Shown: positions 22,778-32,036 of the stretch, in pieces
How positions within the stretch are numbered: the first letter of the stretch is position 1
Layout of the letters: each line of letters opens with the position of its first letter
DNA from: DATBDN01 sp963715995
GTDB taxonomy: Bacteria; Actinomycetota; Thermoleophilia; Solirubrobacterales; Thermoleophilaceae
Length of the DNA: 64,000 nt
Assembly (NCBI GenBank): GCA_963715995.1
Contig: OY970283.1
Location: forward strand, 1,922,001 to 1,986,000
Direction: 5' to 3'
Notes under the pieces: model-generated
Told to the model about the DNA's origin: nothing
What the model saw: only the letters and a program-made list of their open reading frames with translations
Databases searched by the model: none
Made by a program: the position numbers and the translations under genes

Positions 22778-25105
22778 CTAGCGCGTCTTCGGGCGAGCGA
22801 AGTAGCTGTGGTGCGCCTTGACGATGATGGTCTTCTTCAGGACGAAGTCGCGCACGCCGATCTTGCCCGCCGTGACGCGCGTGAGCGTGCCGTTGCAGCG
22901 GTCGTCGGTCAGCCAGCTGGTGCCTCTGACCGTGGCCGAGGAGTACCGCCCGACGGTGCGGAACGCGCCGGTGCCGGTGCCCCAGAGGTGCCGCACGGAG
23001 CGCTTGGGGGAGAGCTTCTTGCGCGCCAGCGAGGCGATCTTCGGATGCCGCGGCGCGGAGGGGCAGCCACGGAAGCTGCCGCCGTTCAGGAACATGTCCG
23101 CGAACCAGATCTGGCCGACCTTGAGCTTCGGCTGGGTGAGCTTGAAGACGCCGCCGTAGAAGTCGGCGGTGTTGAGCTTGCCCTTGCCGTTGGCGATCGT
23201 GATCCGCACTCGCCCCTTGGTCGTGTCGATGAGCGATCCGACCCTGATCTGAGCTGCCGCGACCAGCCGCACGAACTTCTTCGTGCCGGGCTGCTTGATC
23301 TTCACGACCGGCTTGACCGGAAAGACGTTCGCGGTCACGCCGGCGACCGGATCGGGCAGCCCGGGCACGACCACCGGAGGAATGACGACGGGTGGTGCTG
23401 CCGGCGCCGCAGCCACGGCCACCGGCACGTCGTTCGAAGCGGAGTTGCCGGCGCTGTCGTTCACGGTCACATGCGCCACGTAGTTGCCGGGGTCCGAATA
23501 GGTGTGGCTGGTCGTGCCACCGCCGGACGCGCGGGCGAGCACCGGCCGCACCGAGCGCGCGTGCGCCGCGCGACCCGTGGCAGGCACGCTGCCGTCGCCG
23601 AAGTCGATGCTGTAGGTGACGGGCCCCCATACGTCAGAGCCGGCGACAGTGAACGTGGCGGGCTGGCCCGCCACCGGCGAGCTGGGCGGCGTGACCCCGT
23701 CTAGGGACGGTGCAACGGCGTCGTAGACCGAGGTGTAGGTCTGGCCGTTCGCGGTCCAGGTGGCGATCAGGTAGCCGTTGCCGTCGGTGGTCAGCTGCGG
23801 CGCGACTGCCCCTGGCGGGCCGGTGAAGACGCTGAACACGTTGCTGCCCGCCGGTCGCGAGTAGAGCAGCGAGGACGTGTTGCAGAGGAACGAGACCGTG
23901 GCGGTTCCAAGCGAGTCGAAGGCAGCGACCGGAGCGTCGTGCCCCTGGCCGCCGCACCCTGAAGGACCGAGCGGGACCGGCGTGTTCGTGACCCACGTGG
24001 TCGAGCCCGCCGCTCGGGAGGCGGCACGCGTGTCGTAGCTGTTGAGGTAGCTGGTCGAATACGTGAATGCCGTTTGGGCGTTCCCGGCCGAGTCGATCGC
24101 GAGCGCAGGCTCCGGGGTGTCGAGAGCGCCGTCGGCGGCGGCAACCGCCTCGCGGCTCGCCGGCCATGTCGTGACATCGGCCTGACGCGTCCAGGCGACG
24201 AGCTTGTAGGCGCTCAGGCTCGGGTCGTAGATCCCATCGATCAGGGTGATGCGGTCCTGGGGGTCGGATGCGACCACTGGCAGCGTGGGGTAAAAACCCG
24301 AGGTCGGGGAGATCAGGGTCCGCCGCACCCATGCCGGATTTGGAGTCGCCGCCGTCGGGGCGGGTTTGTTGTAGGCGTAGATGCCTGACTTGTTCGCGTC
24401 CGGGTTCGACGGATTGCCGACAGGAACGTCGAAGCTCAGGCCCAGGACGAAGTCTCCGTGGGCGCCGGCGCCGAGCCCGATCCCGTATCCCGGGTGGTCG
24501 GTGTCACGGGTCTGGGTGGGCGCGTTGTCGAGCACAGTCGAAACAGGCCAGCTGCCGTCTGCAGCCTGGGTGACCGCCTTCAGCGCGTACTGGACCGAGG
24601 GCGGGTCGGTGTTCTGTTGGATCCAGGCCGCGGTCACGCGGCCGGAGGGCGAGATCGCCGCCTCCAGGTCGTCGTAGTTGGAGTCGTTGGCCGTGTCGAC
24701 GACCGTCGCCGAGCCGAACGGCGAACCCGCCGCGGCGGTGGCCGCGGTCAGATGGTTGGCACCGTCCACCCACACGGCGACGGCGTCGCCGGTCGCGCCG
24801 ATGGCGATCAGCGCCGCGCAGCCAATCTGCGTCGTCGGAGACCAGTCGCCGCCGGGCACCCGCGTGCGCGCTTCACCGGTGACGCAATTCGCGGTGTCCG
24901 CGCCGATGTCGTAGTCGTCCCAGGTGATCACCTGGTCACCGTTCGGGGCGACCGCGGTCTGGGCGTTGCGTGCTTCGATCGGGTCGGCGCCGGGGCCCGA
25001 CGTCACGGCGTTCGGCAGCGCGACCGGTGGGGTCCACCCGATAGCGCCGGCCTGCGACGCGAACGCCAGTGTCAAGGCGCTTGCCAGTAGGGCGACGCGT
25101 CTCAT
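22778..25105 (-). CDS. Secreted PKD protein with FecR-like C-terminal domain (family member 3)
   Basis: 775 residues from ATG 25105, which opens a signal peptide (LLASALTLAFASQAGA). About 480 residues of propeller-like repeats follow, with the recurring pattern of a conserved Ala-Trp strand (AVWVDGANHL, RVTAAWIQQN, YLIATWTANG). A PKD domain (about 500-585) has SIDFGDGS and HTYSDPGNYVAHV. The C-terminal ~185 residues are the shared domain: VKIKQPGTKKFVRL, LIDTTKGRVRITI, RHLWGTGTGAFRTVGR, and GTSWLTDDRCNGTLTRVTAG. It is coupled to the paralogue upstream by an ATGA overlap. Function unknown; surface adhesion or sensing are guesses. Confidence 0.78.
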   Translation of the reverse strand: MRRVALLASALTLAFASQAGAIGWTPPVALPNAVTSGPGADPIEARNAQTAVAPNGDQVITWDDYDIGADTANCVTGEARTRVPGGDWSPTTQIGCAALIAIGATGDAVAVWVDGANHLTAATAAAGSPFGSATVVDTANDSNYDDLEAAISPSGRVTAAWIQQNTDPPSVQYALKAVTQAADGSWPVSTVLDNAPTQTRDTDHPGYGIGLGAGAHGDFVLGLSFDVPVGNPSNPDANKSGIYAYNKPAPTAATPNPAWVRRTLISPTSGFYPTLPVVASDPQDRITLIDGIYDPSLSAYKLVAWTRQADVTTWPASREAVAAADGALDTPEPALAIDSAGNAQTAFTYSTSYLNSYDTRAASRAAGSTTWVTNTPVPLGPSGCGGQGHDAPVAAFDSLGTATVSFLCNTSSLLYSRPAGSNVFSVFTGPPGAVAPQLTTDGNGYLIATWTANGQTYTSVYDAVAPSLDGVTPPSSPVAGQPATFTVAGSDVWGPVTYSIDFGDGSVPATGRAAHARSVRPVLARASGGGTTSHTYSDPGNYVAHVTVNDSAGNSASNDVPVAVAAAPAAPPVVIPPVVVPGLPDPVAGVTANVFPVKPVVKIKQPGTKKFVRLVAAAQIRVGSLIDTTKGRVRITIANGKGKLNTADFYGGVFKLTQPKLKVGQIWFADMFLNGGSFRGCPSAPRHPKIASLARKKLSPKRSVRHLWGTGTGAFRTVGRYSSATVRGTSWLTDDRCNGTLTRVTAGKIGVRDFVLKKTIIVKAHHSYFARPKTR

Positions 25106-27399
25106 TTCTTGCGGCTCTTCTTCGCCTTCGGCTTGCGCGGCTGCGCCAAGTGGGTGTGGCCCCTCTTCACGATGATCGTCCTGTTCAGCACGAAATCTCT
25201 CACGCCCACCTGGCCGGCGGTGACCTTTGTCAGCGTGCCGTCGCAGCGGTCGTCGGTCAGCCATGTGGTGCCACGGACCGTGGCCGAGGAGAAACGCCCG
25301 ACCGTGCGGAACGCGCCGTGGCCGGAGCCCCAGAGGTGGCGGATGGAGCGCTTGGGGCTCAGCTTCTTGGTCTTCTTCTTGCTGGCGCTGGCGATCTTCG
25401 GATGCTTCGGCGCGACGACGCAGCCCTTGAAGCTGCCGCCATACAGAAAGAGGTCGGCGAACCATGTCTGGCCGGCCTTCACCTTCGGCTGGGTGAACTG
25501 GAAGATGCCGCCGTAGAAGTCGGAGGTGTCGAGCCCGCCGAGCCCGTTGTCGATCGTGATCCGCACCACGCCGTTGCGAGCGTCGATGATCGCGCCGTCC
25601 TGGACCTGGGTGGGGGAGACGAGCGGGACGAACGTGGTGGTGCCCGGCAGCTTGACCAGGACGGTGCCGCTGACAGGCTCGAGGTTGACGGTCTGGCCGG
25701 CGACGGGACGCGGCAGCAGTCGCACGGCTACAGGGGTCGGGGTCTGGCTGACCGTCACGGTCTGCGTCTGGGTGGTGGAGTTGCCCGACGCGTCGGTGGC
25801 GGTGGCGCGGGTCATGTAGCTCCCCGCAGCGGAGTATGTGTGGGCAACGCTCGTGCCGTCAGCGGTCTGCCCGTCGCCGAAGTCCCAGTGGACCGCCACC
25901 GGGTTGCTCCAGAGGTCGCTCGGACTGGCGTTGAACGCGACCGCGTCACCTGTGAACGGCATCGGGTCGGGGGCCAGCGCGGGCAGCGCCGGGTTCGCGG
26001 CGTCGAAGACCGCGCCCTCGACGGTGCTGGTGCCGGTCTCCCACGCGACGCTGACGTTGCCAGCCGGATCCGACGCGGCGACAGGATCGGTGCCGGTGGT
26101 CGTGCCGGTGCCCGCGAGCGTGCTGCTGAACGCGCCGGCGTGCCCGCGCGTGCGGTAGCGGATCGTCTTCGTGGTGTTGTTCCACCAGGCAACCGTGGTG
26201 TTGCCCGCGGCGTCCTGGGCGATCGCGGGGTTGGAGACGTTCGGGCCGTCGGCGACCTCGGGGCTGGCGAACGAGCCGCCCGCCGGGCGCGCCGTCACGG
26301 AAATCGAGTCGATGCCACCGCCGGTGATCTCCTGCCACGCGGCCACGGCGTCACCATCGGCGGCCGCTGCCATCTGGAGCCCGGTGACCGTGTCGGTGGC
26401 CGTCAGCGTGGCGACGCTCGTCGGCGCGTCCCAGGTGGCGGCGTTCGCCAGCGGATGGCCAGCGGTGCGGATGACCACTCCGGACGCGCTGTAGTTGGTG
26501 CGCGCGTACAGGACGTCGACGTGGCCGGCGCCGTCGCGCGTCAGGTAGACGCTGCGGCCGGCGTTCGGGTCGCCGAAGACAGAGGTCACGTTGGGGCCCT
26601 CGATCACGCCGGTTGCCCACGTGCCGCCAGTGCCGTAGGTCGCGCTGCGCAGGCGGTCGGTACAGGTGTTTGTGCAGCCGCTGGGACTCGCAGCCGCGTA
26701 AGTCATGATTGCGCGGCCCGACGCATCGTCGGCCAGATGGATCTCCGTATAGGACTCCGCCGTCTGCGATGCGACGATCGTCTGAGTGGCGCTCCACACG
26801 CCGCCGCTGCGCTGGAGGCCCTCGACCATGTCGGAGCCTGCCGTCGGCGTGCGGTGCCAGACGATCGTCGCCTTACCGGTCCCGTTCGGGTCCATGGCTG
26901 CGACGGGCTGGATCATCGATGTTGACGCCGTGGCGGCGGTGACTTCCTTCTCGAGTGTGAAGGTGTTGCTCGCGGCTGGCTTGAAGAAGATGTGGAGGCA
27001 GCCGGTGTTGGCGCTGCAGACCGCGTCCGCGGTGTTGACATCCTGAAACGCCAGCACCGCATCGCCCTGCGGGTCGCCCGCGAGCGTCATGCCGCGCAGG
27101 CCACTGGCACCACTCAGGAACAGCTGGGTGAACGCCGACCACGAGCCGCCGGCCGGGCGCGTTGCGACCTGGATGGCCTGCGCGGAGGCATTCTTGCCGG
27201 CGGTGATCGCCATGACGGCGTTGCCGGCTGAGTCGACCGCGATCTGCGGCACGGGGGCGGCGGTGGCGTGAAGCGGGTTCTCGGTCAGCGACTGGGCGCC
27301 GACCCAGCCGGCCGCGGATGCTCCAGCGGGGAGCGCGAACGCGAGCGCGAGCACAAGCAGCGGCAGAAGCCGGCGGACTGTCCGTGTCCAGGTGGTCAT
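25102..27399 (-). CDS. Secreted PKD protein with FecR-like C-terminal domain (family member 2)
   Basis: 765 residues from ATG 27399 with signal peptide (LLPLLVLALAFALPAGASA). Layout equals its downstream neighbour: propeller-like repeats (QIAVDSAGNAVMAI, GDAVAAWQEITGG, NTTVAWWNN), a PKD domain (VHWDFGDGQTADG and HTYSAAGSYMTRA, about 505-570), then the FecR-like domain from residue 570 (VLVKLPGTTTFVPL, IIDARNGVVRITI, RHLWGSGHGAFRTVGR, GTTWLTDDRCDGTLTKVTAG) and a very basic tail (PRKPKAKKSRKK). The two genes are 4-nt coupled and look like a tandem duplication that has diverged in the N-terminal half. Confidence 0.78.
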   Translation of the reverse strand: MTTWTRTVRRLLPLLVLALAFALPAGASAAGWVGAQSLTENPLHATAAPVPQIAVDSAGNAVMAITAGKNASAQAIQVATRPAGGSWSAFTQLFLSGASGLRGMTLAGDPQGDAVLAFQDVNTADAVCSANTGCLHIFFKPAASNTFTLEKEVTAATASTSMIQPVAAMDPNGTGKATIVWHRTPTAGSDMVEGLQRSGGVWSATQTIVASQTAESYTEIHLADDASGRAIMTYAAASPSGCTNTCTDRLRSATYGTGGTWATGVIEGPNVTSVFGDPNAGRSVYLTRDGAGHVDVLYARTNYSASGVVIRTAGHPLANAATWDAPTSVATLTATDTVTGLQMAAAADGDAVAAWQEITGGGIDSISVTARPAGGSFASPEVADGPNVSNPAIAQDAAGNTTVAWWNNTTKTIRYRTRGHAGAFSSTLAGTGTTTGTDPVAASDPAGNVSVAWETGTSTVEGAVFDAANPALPALAPDPMPFTGDAVAFNASPSDLWSNPVAVHWDFGDGQTADGTSVAHTYSAAGSYMTRATATDASGNSTTQTQTVTVSQTPTPVAVRLLPRPVAGQTVNLEPVSGTVLVKLPGTTTFVPLVSPTQVQDGAIIDARNGVVRITIDNGLGGLDTSDFYGGIFQFTQPKVKAGQTWFADLFLYGGSFKGCVVAPKHPKIASASKKKTKKLSPKRSIRHLWGSGHGAFRTVGRFSSATVRGTTWLTDDRCDGTLTKVTAGQVGVRDFVLNRTIIVKRGHTHLAQPRKPKAKKSRKK

Positions 27400-27461
27400 C
27401 CTCTTGCCCTCTGTATCGGCCCGATTGGTCCCTCACAGGACCCCGGTTCGGGTGACACCCA

Positions 27462-28181
27462 TCACAAACCGGCTGCACGACAGGCGCTTCGGTGTGCCGC
27501 CTCCTCCAGCGAGTCGTCTGGGAGTGCATCCAGCTTGACATCAAGGGCCAGCTCGATGAGCCGATCTGCAAGCCAGACGTTCTTCGGCAGCAGCGGCCCA
27601 TGGAGATAGGTGCCGATCACGTTGCCGCGGCGGACGCCTTCGTGGCCGTCGCGGTCGTTGTTGCCGTGGCCGGCGAGAACGCGCCCCAGCGGCTGCTCAC
27701 CCGGGGCGAGGTAGGTGCGCCCGCCGTGGTTCTCGAAGCCCGCGATCACGCGCGGGCCGTCGCCGAAGTCCGCCTCGATCGCGCAGTTGCCGATCAGTCG
27801 CGGCCCGGGCTCGCGGACGGTGTGCAGGTCGACCAGGCCCACGCCGGGCAGCCGCGCGCTTCCCAGCTCGTAGTCGTGGCCCAGGAGCTGGTAGCCGCCG
27901 CACACGGCCAGCACGACCGCCCCCGACTCGGCCGCTGCGTGCAGAGCCTCCTTCTTGGTCGCGACCATGTCCTCGGCGCACTGCGCCTGGTCGCGGTCCT
28001 GGCCGCCGCCGATGTAAAAGAAGTCGTGCGCGTCTGGGTCCACGGGATCGCCCAGCGACGCGCCGGACAGCTCGAACTCGATCCCTCGCCACTCGCAGCG
28101 CGCCCGCAGCAGCTGGATGTTGCCGCGGTCGGCGTAGATGTTCATGAGCTCCGGATAGAGCGAGCAGACGCGCAGCTTCAC
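27462..28181 (-). CDS. gatD: Lipid II isoglutaminyl synthase, glutaminase subunit GatD
   Basis: 239-residue class I glutamine amidotransferase of the CobB/CobQ type that supplies ammonia to MurT, which amidates D-Glu of the peptidoglycan stem peptide. Catalytic Cys94 is in VLAVCGGYQLLG and His194 in YLHGPLLPKN. N-terminal LRVCSLYPELMNIYADRGN is characteristic. The GTG 28181 start overlaps the stop of a methyltransferase gene (GTGA); that gene separates it from murT, which is unusual because the two subunit genes are normally adjacent. It is the last gene of a five-gene coupled operon. Confidence 0.92.
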   Translation of the reverse strand: MKLRVCSLYPELMNIYADRGNIQLLRARCEWRGIEFELSGASLGDPVDPDAHDFFYIGGGQDRDQAQCAEDMVATKKEALHAAAESGAVVLAVCGGYQLLGHDYELGSARLPGVGLVDLHTVREPGPRLIGNCAIEADFGDGPRVIAGFENHGGRTYLAPGEQPLGRVLAGHGNNDRDGHEGVRRGNVIGTYLHGPLLPKNVWLADRLIELALDVKLDALPDDSLEEAAHRSACRAAGL

Positions 28182-28906
28182 ACGGCCTCCAGCATCACGA
28201 CGGTGCTGCCGGTCCACTCGCGCGAGTCGGTGATCCAGCCGCGCTCGCGCGCCGCGAAGCCGAGCTCGGCGGCCTCCGCTTCCAGCTCGCCCGCGCTGAC
28301 GAGGTCGAGCTCGATCGTGGCGACCCACTCGCTGATCTCCCCGCTCGGGGAGACCGACTGGCGGTGGCGGTCGATCGCCGCGCTCTGCGCCTCGCGACGC
28401 ACGGCGACCGGTGTGCTCGCATGCACCCAGCCGTCCTGCTCGCGGATGTCGGGCAGCGGCGGGAGCACCTCGCCCGCGGGGATGCCCTCGAACGGATCCG
28501 CCAGCGCCGCCGCGAACACGCCGCCGGGCTCCAGGTGGGCGCGGATCGAGGTCAGCGCCGAGCGCCGTCCCGCCGGCCCCCCGAGCAGCTGGACCACCTG
28601 CATCGGCGCGATCGCTAGCGCGAAGCGCCGCTCCAGCTCGAAGCCGCGCGCGTCGGCGGCGAATGCCGGGACGCGAAGGCTGCGGGCGCGGGCGCGCGCA
28701 CCGAGCTCGCGGGCCAGCTCCGCATCGGCGTCGATCGCGGTCACGTCGTGGCCACGGCGGGCCAGGTCGAGCGCCACGCGCCCCGTGCCCGCCCCGATGT
28801 CGAGCACCGGGCCGTCGGCCTCCTCGGCCAGCTCGCGCCAGAGCGGCAGGTCCAGGTCGTAGGCGGCGCACTCGACGTCGTGCCAGATCACGGCTTCGCT
28901 CGTCAC
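28178..28906 (-). CDS. Class I SAM-dependent methyltransferase inserted between murT and gatD
   Basis: 242 residues from GTG 28906. The SAM-binding motif I is VLDIGAGTGRVALDLARRGH, followed by an acidic end of strand 2 (VTAIDAD), the motif IV-like FALAIAPMQVVQLLGG and HLEPGGVFAAAL. It overlaps murT upstream and gatD downstream by 4 nt each (GTGA), so all three are translated together. The substrate is not evident. By position it might act on a cell-wall precursor or on the MurT-GatD product, but a bystander insertion is possible. Confidence 0.8.
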   Translation of the reverse strand: MTSEAVIWHDVECAAYDLDLPLWRELAEEADGPVLDIGAGTGRVALDLARRGHDVTAIDADAELARELGARARARSLRVPAFAADARGFELERRFALAIAPMQVVQLLGGPAGRRSALTSIRAHLEPGGVFAAALADPFEGIPAGEVLPPLPDIREQDGWVHASTPVAVRREAQSAAIDRHRQSVSPSGEISEWVATIELDLVSAGELEAEAAELGFAARERGWITDSREWTGSTVVMLEAV

Positions 28907-30276
28907 CCGGCCCACCGCCCGGCAACGCCGCGGTCCGCCAGCCCGTCGCGCAGCTCCAAGAGCGCCGTGTAGGTGGGGAGCGCGTACAACGGGCGCGACT
29001 GGTCGCCACGGGCCACCGCGGCGTCCAGCGAGCCGGCAAGGTCGCGGTCCACCTCCGACCGCGCCTCGATGCCCGCGTACTTCAGCCGCAGCGCCATCTC
29101 CTCGGCGCGCGTGCCCGAGCACGTCACCGTCGCAACGCGCCCGGCCAGGAGCTCGAAGTCCGCGTCCCAGATCCACGACACGTCACGGCCGTCGGCGATG
29201 CCGTCGTTCAGCGCCAGCCAGAGGTCGAGCTGACCGTCCTCGAGCGTGAGCGTGCGCAGCACCTCGTTGGCGCCCGCGGGGTTCTTCACGAGCAGGATCA
29301 GCACCTCGCGGCCGTTCACGGGGATGCGCTCCACGCGCCCGAACGCGCCGCCGAAGCCCTCGAGGCCCGCTCGCACCTGGTCCAGGCTCGCGCCCAGCTC
29401 CAAAGCCGCCGCAGCAGCGGCAAGCGCGTTGTAGACGTTGTAGAGGCCGGGCAGCTGAAGCTCGATCCGCGTGACGCCCGTCGAGGTGGCCAGCTCGAAC
29501 ACGGAGCCCGTCATGCCATGAAGCTCGACGGCACGTGCCGTGACGCCCGGGTCGGGGCGACGGCGGCCGCAGTTCGGGCAGTGGTAGTGGCCGAGATGGC
29601 CGAGATAGACGGCGTCGTAGACGTAGGCGTGGCCGCAGTTGCGGCAGTGCTTCGAGTCGGCGGCGTGCTGAAGGGCCGGCAGCGCCTGGGCGTCGTCCTC
29701 AAGACCGAAGTAGACGACGTCGTCGATCGTGCGCCCCAGGTCGGCCACCAGCGGGTCGTCGGCGTTCAGCACATAGCGCGTGTGGGCAGCGTGCTCCGCG
29801 ACGGTCTGAGCCCAGCGCTCGGCCAGCAGCTCGAGCTCTCCGTAGCGGTCGAGCTGGTCGCGGAACAGGTTCGAGAGCAGCACCAGCCGCGGCTCGACCG
29901 CGTCGGCCACGGCTGGCAGCCATGCCTCGTCCACCTCGAAGAGACCGAGCGCGCCGGAGCGCGGGTGGGCGTCGAGCAACGCGGTGGCCACGCCCCAGTG
30001 CATGTTCGAGCCGGCGCGGTTGTGCACGACCTCGATCTGAGCCTCGGCCAGGATGGCGGCCAGCATCGCCGCGCTGGTGGTTTTTCCATTGGTGGCCGAG
30101 ATCAGCACCGAGCCGCGGCCGAGTCGCGACGACAGCTGCGCGATCGCATCGGGAGCCAGGCGCAGCAGCACCCGGCCGGCTGCCGTGGTGCCGCCACGGC
30201 CGGCGCTGCGCGTCGCCGCGCGGGCGGCGCGGGCGATGCCGGCGGCGGCGCGAACCCTCAGACCGGTGCCGGCCAC
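28903..30276 (-). CDS. murT: Lipid II isoglutaminyl synthase, ligase subunit MurT
   Basis: 457-residue Mur-ligase-family ATPase that activates the alpha-carboxyl of D-Glu in lipid II for amidation. P-loop ATNGKTT is at 61-67, then FEVDEAWLP and LSNLFRDQLDRYGE. An inserted zinc ribbon has Cys211/214 (HCRNCGHAY) and Cys233/236 (HCPNCGRRR), as in known MurT proteins. The C-terminal DUF1727 domain has LALNDGIADGRDVSWIWD. The GTG 30276 directly abuts the stop of the lipid kinase gene. Completeness of both subunits suggests an amidated peptidoglycan. Confidence 0.93.
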   Translation of the reverse strand: MAGTGLRVRAAAGIARAARAATRSAGRGGTTAAGRVLLRLAPDAIAQLSSRLGRGSVLISATNGKTTSAAMLAAILAEAQIEVVHNRAGSNMHWGVATALLDAHPRSGALGLFEVDEAWLPAVADAVEPRLVLLSNLFRDQLDRYGELELLAERWAQTVAEHAAHTRYVLNADDPLVADLGRTIDDVVYFGLEDDAQALPALQHAADSKHCRNCGHAYVYDAVYLGHLGHYHCPNCGRRRPDPGVTARAVELHGMTGSVFELATSTGVTRIELQLPGLYNVYNALAAAAAALELGASLDQVRAGLEGFGGAFGRVERIPVNGREVLILLVKNPAGANEVLRTLTLEDGQLDLWLALNDGIADGRDVSWIWDADFELLAGRVATVTCSGTRAEEMALRLKYAGIEARSEVDRDLAGSLDAAVARGDQSRPLYALPTYTALLELRDGLADRGVAGRWAG

Positions 30277-31158
30277 CTACGACTCCGCCGGGACGAGCAC
30301 CTTCAGCGACCGCGGGCTGATGTTCACGGTCGCGGGCAGGGTGCCGATCGGGTCGCCGTCCGCGTAGATGTCGAACGGGCGGTCGGCACTCAGCTCGACG
30401 CGGGTGCCCTTCAGCATCGACACGCGCGGATTGGTCGTGTGGCTGCCCTTGAAGACCTTGGGCAGGTCAGTCAGGAACGTGCGCTTGTTCGACTCGGCGA
30501 TCAGCACCACGTCGAGCTGGCCGTCGTCGAGCTCGGCCTGGGGCGCGATGTACATGCCGCCGCCATAGGCCTTCGAGTTGGCGACCGCCACCGACCAGCC
30601 GCGCACGTCGTGGGCTGTGCCGTCGACGACCACGTGGAAGTTGGCGTGCTTCCAGCCAACCAGCGCACGCAGGGCCGCATACAGATAGACGAGGTTGCCT
30701 TTCACCAGCCGCGCCTCGTTCGCGATCCGGTTGGCGTCGGAGTCGAAGCCAAGGCTGGCGATGCACACGAAGGTCTCGCCGTCCACGTCGCCCACGTCGA
30801 CCGTGCGCTCGTGCCCGTCCAGCGCCACGCGCGCCGCCTCGGCGGGATCGGTCGGGATCCCAAGCACGCGGGCGAAGTCGTTGCCGCGGCCCGCGGGGAT
30901 GACCGCCAGGCGGCCCGCGGTGCCGCGCAGCGCGCCGGCGATCAGGCCGATGGTGCCGTCGCCGCCAACGGCCGCGACCGTCTCGCCGCGCTCGGCCGCC
31001 TCGCGCGCGACCTCGCGGGCGGCGTCGCGGCCGGCGGGCGTGGCCAGGTGGTACTCGGCGCCGCGCTGATCGAGCGTGGCGCGCACGATGTCGAGGCACT
31101 TGAGGGAGCGCCCGTCTGCTGCGGACGGGTTCGCCAGCAACGCGATTGGGGCGCTCAC
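30277..31158 (-). CDS. Diacylglycerol kinase family lipid kinase (YegS/DgkB-like)
   Basis: 293 residues with the DAGK catalytic domain: LLANPSAADGRS, the nucleotide-binding AAVGGDGTIGLIAGALRG, then VIPAGRGNDFARVLGIP. The C-terminal half is the beta-sandwich with VANSKAYGGGMYIAP and ELDDGQLDVVLI. It phosphorylates diacylglycerol or a similar lipid at the membrane. The GTG 31158 overlaps the stop of the amidotransferase gene (GTGA) and its own stop abuts murT, placing a lipid kinase in a cell-wall operon; recycling of lipid carriers is a plausible but untested link. Confidence 0.88.
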   Translation of the reverse strand: MSAPIALLANPSAADGRSLKCLDIVRATLDQRGAEYHLATPAGRDAAREVAREAAERGETVAAVGGDGTIGLIAGALRGTAGRLAVIPAGRGNDFARVLGIPTDPAEAARVALDGHERTVDVGDVDGETFVCIASLGFDSDANRIANEARLVKGNLVYLYAALRALVGWKHANFHVVVDGTAHDVRGWSVAVANSKAYGGGMYIAPQAELDDGQLDVVLIAESNKRTFLTDLPKVFKGSHTTNPRVSMLKGTRVELSADRPFDIYADGDPIGTLPATVNISPRSLKVLVPAES

Positions 31159-31973
31159 GCTGTTTCTGCCGCCAGCTTGGCCGCGCGCTCGGCGGCGAAC
31201 GCACCGCGTTCCGCGCCGCGCAGGCCGTGGCCCGCGTCGATCGGCGCGATCTCGGCACGCTCGACCCAGGACTCGCCCACCAGGTGCTCGGCGTGTGGCG
31301 CGTCGAGGTCGTTCGGGTCGAGTGTCAGCAGGACGTCGTCCTGCACGCTGTGCCAGTGGTCGTGCTCGGTCATGCGCTCCGAGGCCACCACGAGCGATCC
31401 GTCACGAGCGGCCCAGTGCAACTCGAAGACGCCGAGCTTGTAGGCGTAGAGCTTCTCGCCGTCCGAGAACAGGAAGTTGATGCCGGAGAACGTGGAGCGC
31501 TCGATCAGCCTGCGCACGGCGGTGCGCAGGCAGCGGCGCGGATGGCCGTCGTCGAAGTCGCGCATCAGGAAGTTGAAGAAGGCCTCGGAGTCGGTCTGGC
31601 CCTTCGGCTTCTGCACGTCCCGTTCGATCAGCTTGGGCCAGTTGATGATCGTGCCGTTGTGGCAGAACGAGTACGGGCCGAGACAGAACGGATGGGTGTT
31701 CTCGGCTGAGAGGCCGCCCATCGTCGCGCGCCGCACGTGCACGTTGAAGATGCGCCCGCGCATCTCGGTCGCCTCGACGAACTCGTCGTCCCTGAAGGCC
31801 GCCTCGGGAAAGCGCACGCAGCGCGGCTCCTCGCCGTCGGCGCGCCGGTAGACGGCCATGCCCCAGCCGGAATCGTGCTCCTCGGATTGCCGGATCAGCG
31901 GGTTCTCCGCGTCCAGGAGCTCGTGGCGGACCGAGATCGGCTCGGCCGCTACGCAGCCGAAGACGCGGCACAT
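31155..31973 (-). CDS. Class II glutamine amidotransferase (YafJ/EgtC-like)
   Basis: 272 residues, Ntn-hydrolase fold. After removal of Met1 the N-terminal nucleophile would be Cys2 (MCRVFGCVAAEP). Further family motifs: HDSGWGMAVYRR, NVHVRRATMG, NTHPFCLGPYSFCHNGTI and the GQTDSEAFFNFL segment. It heads the coupled operon that continues with the lipid kinase, MurT, methyltransferase and GatD. What it deamidates is unknown; the family includes EgtC of ergothioneine synthesis, but no other egt gene is in view. It is divergent from the gene at 32037 with a 63 bp gap. Confidence 0.85.
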   Translation of the reverse strand: MCRVFGCVAAEPISVRHELLDAENPLIRQSEEHDSGWGMAVYRRADGEEPRCVRFPEAAFRDDEFVEATEMRGRIFNVHVRRATMGGLSAENTHPFCLGPYSFCHNGTIINWPKLIERDVQKPKGQTDSEAFFNFLMRDFDDGHPRRCLRTAVRRLIERSTFSGINFLFSDGEKLYAYKLGVFELHWAARDGSLVVASERMTEHDHWHSVQDDVLLTLDPNDLDAPHAEHLVGESWVERAEIAPIDAGHGLRGAERGAFAAERAAKLAAETA

Positions 31974-32036
31974 GGCGGGGGCGAAAAACCGGGCTCCAAG
32001 GGCTTCCGAGTCTACGTGCAACCGAAAGGAGCTGAA

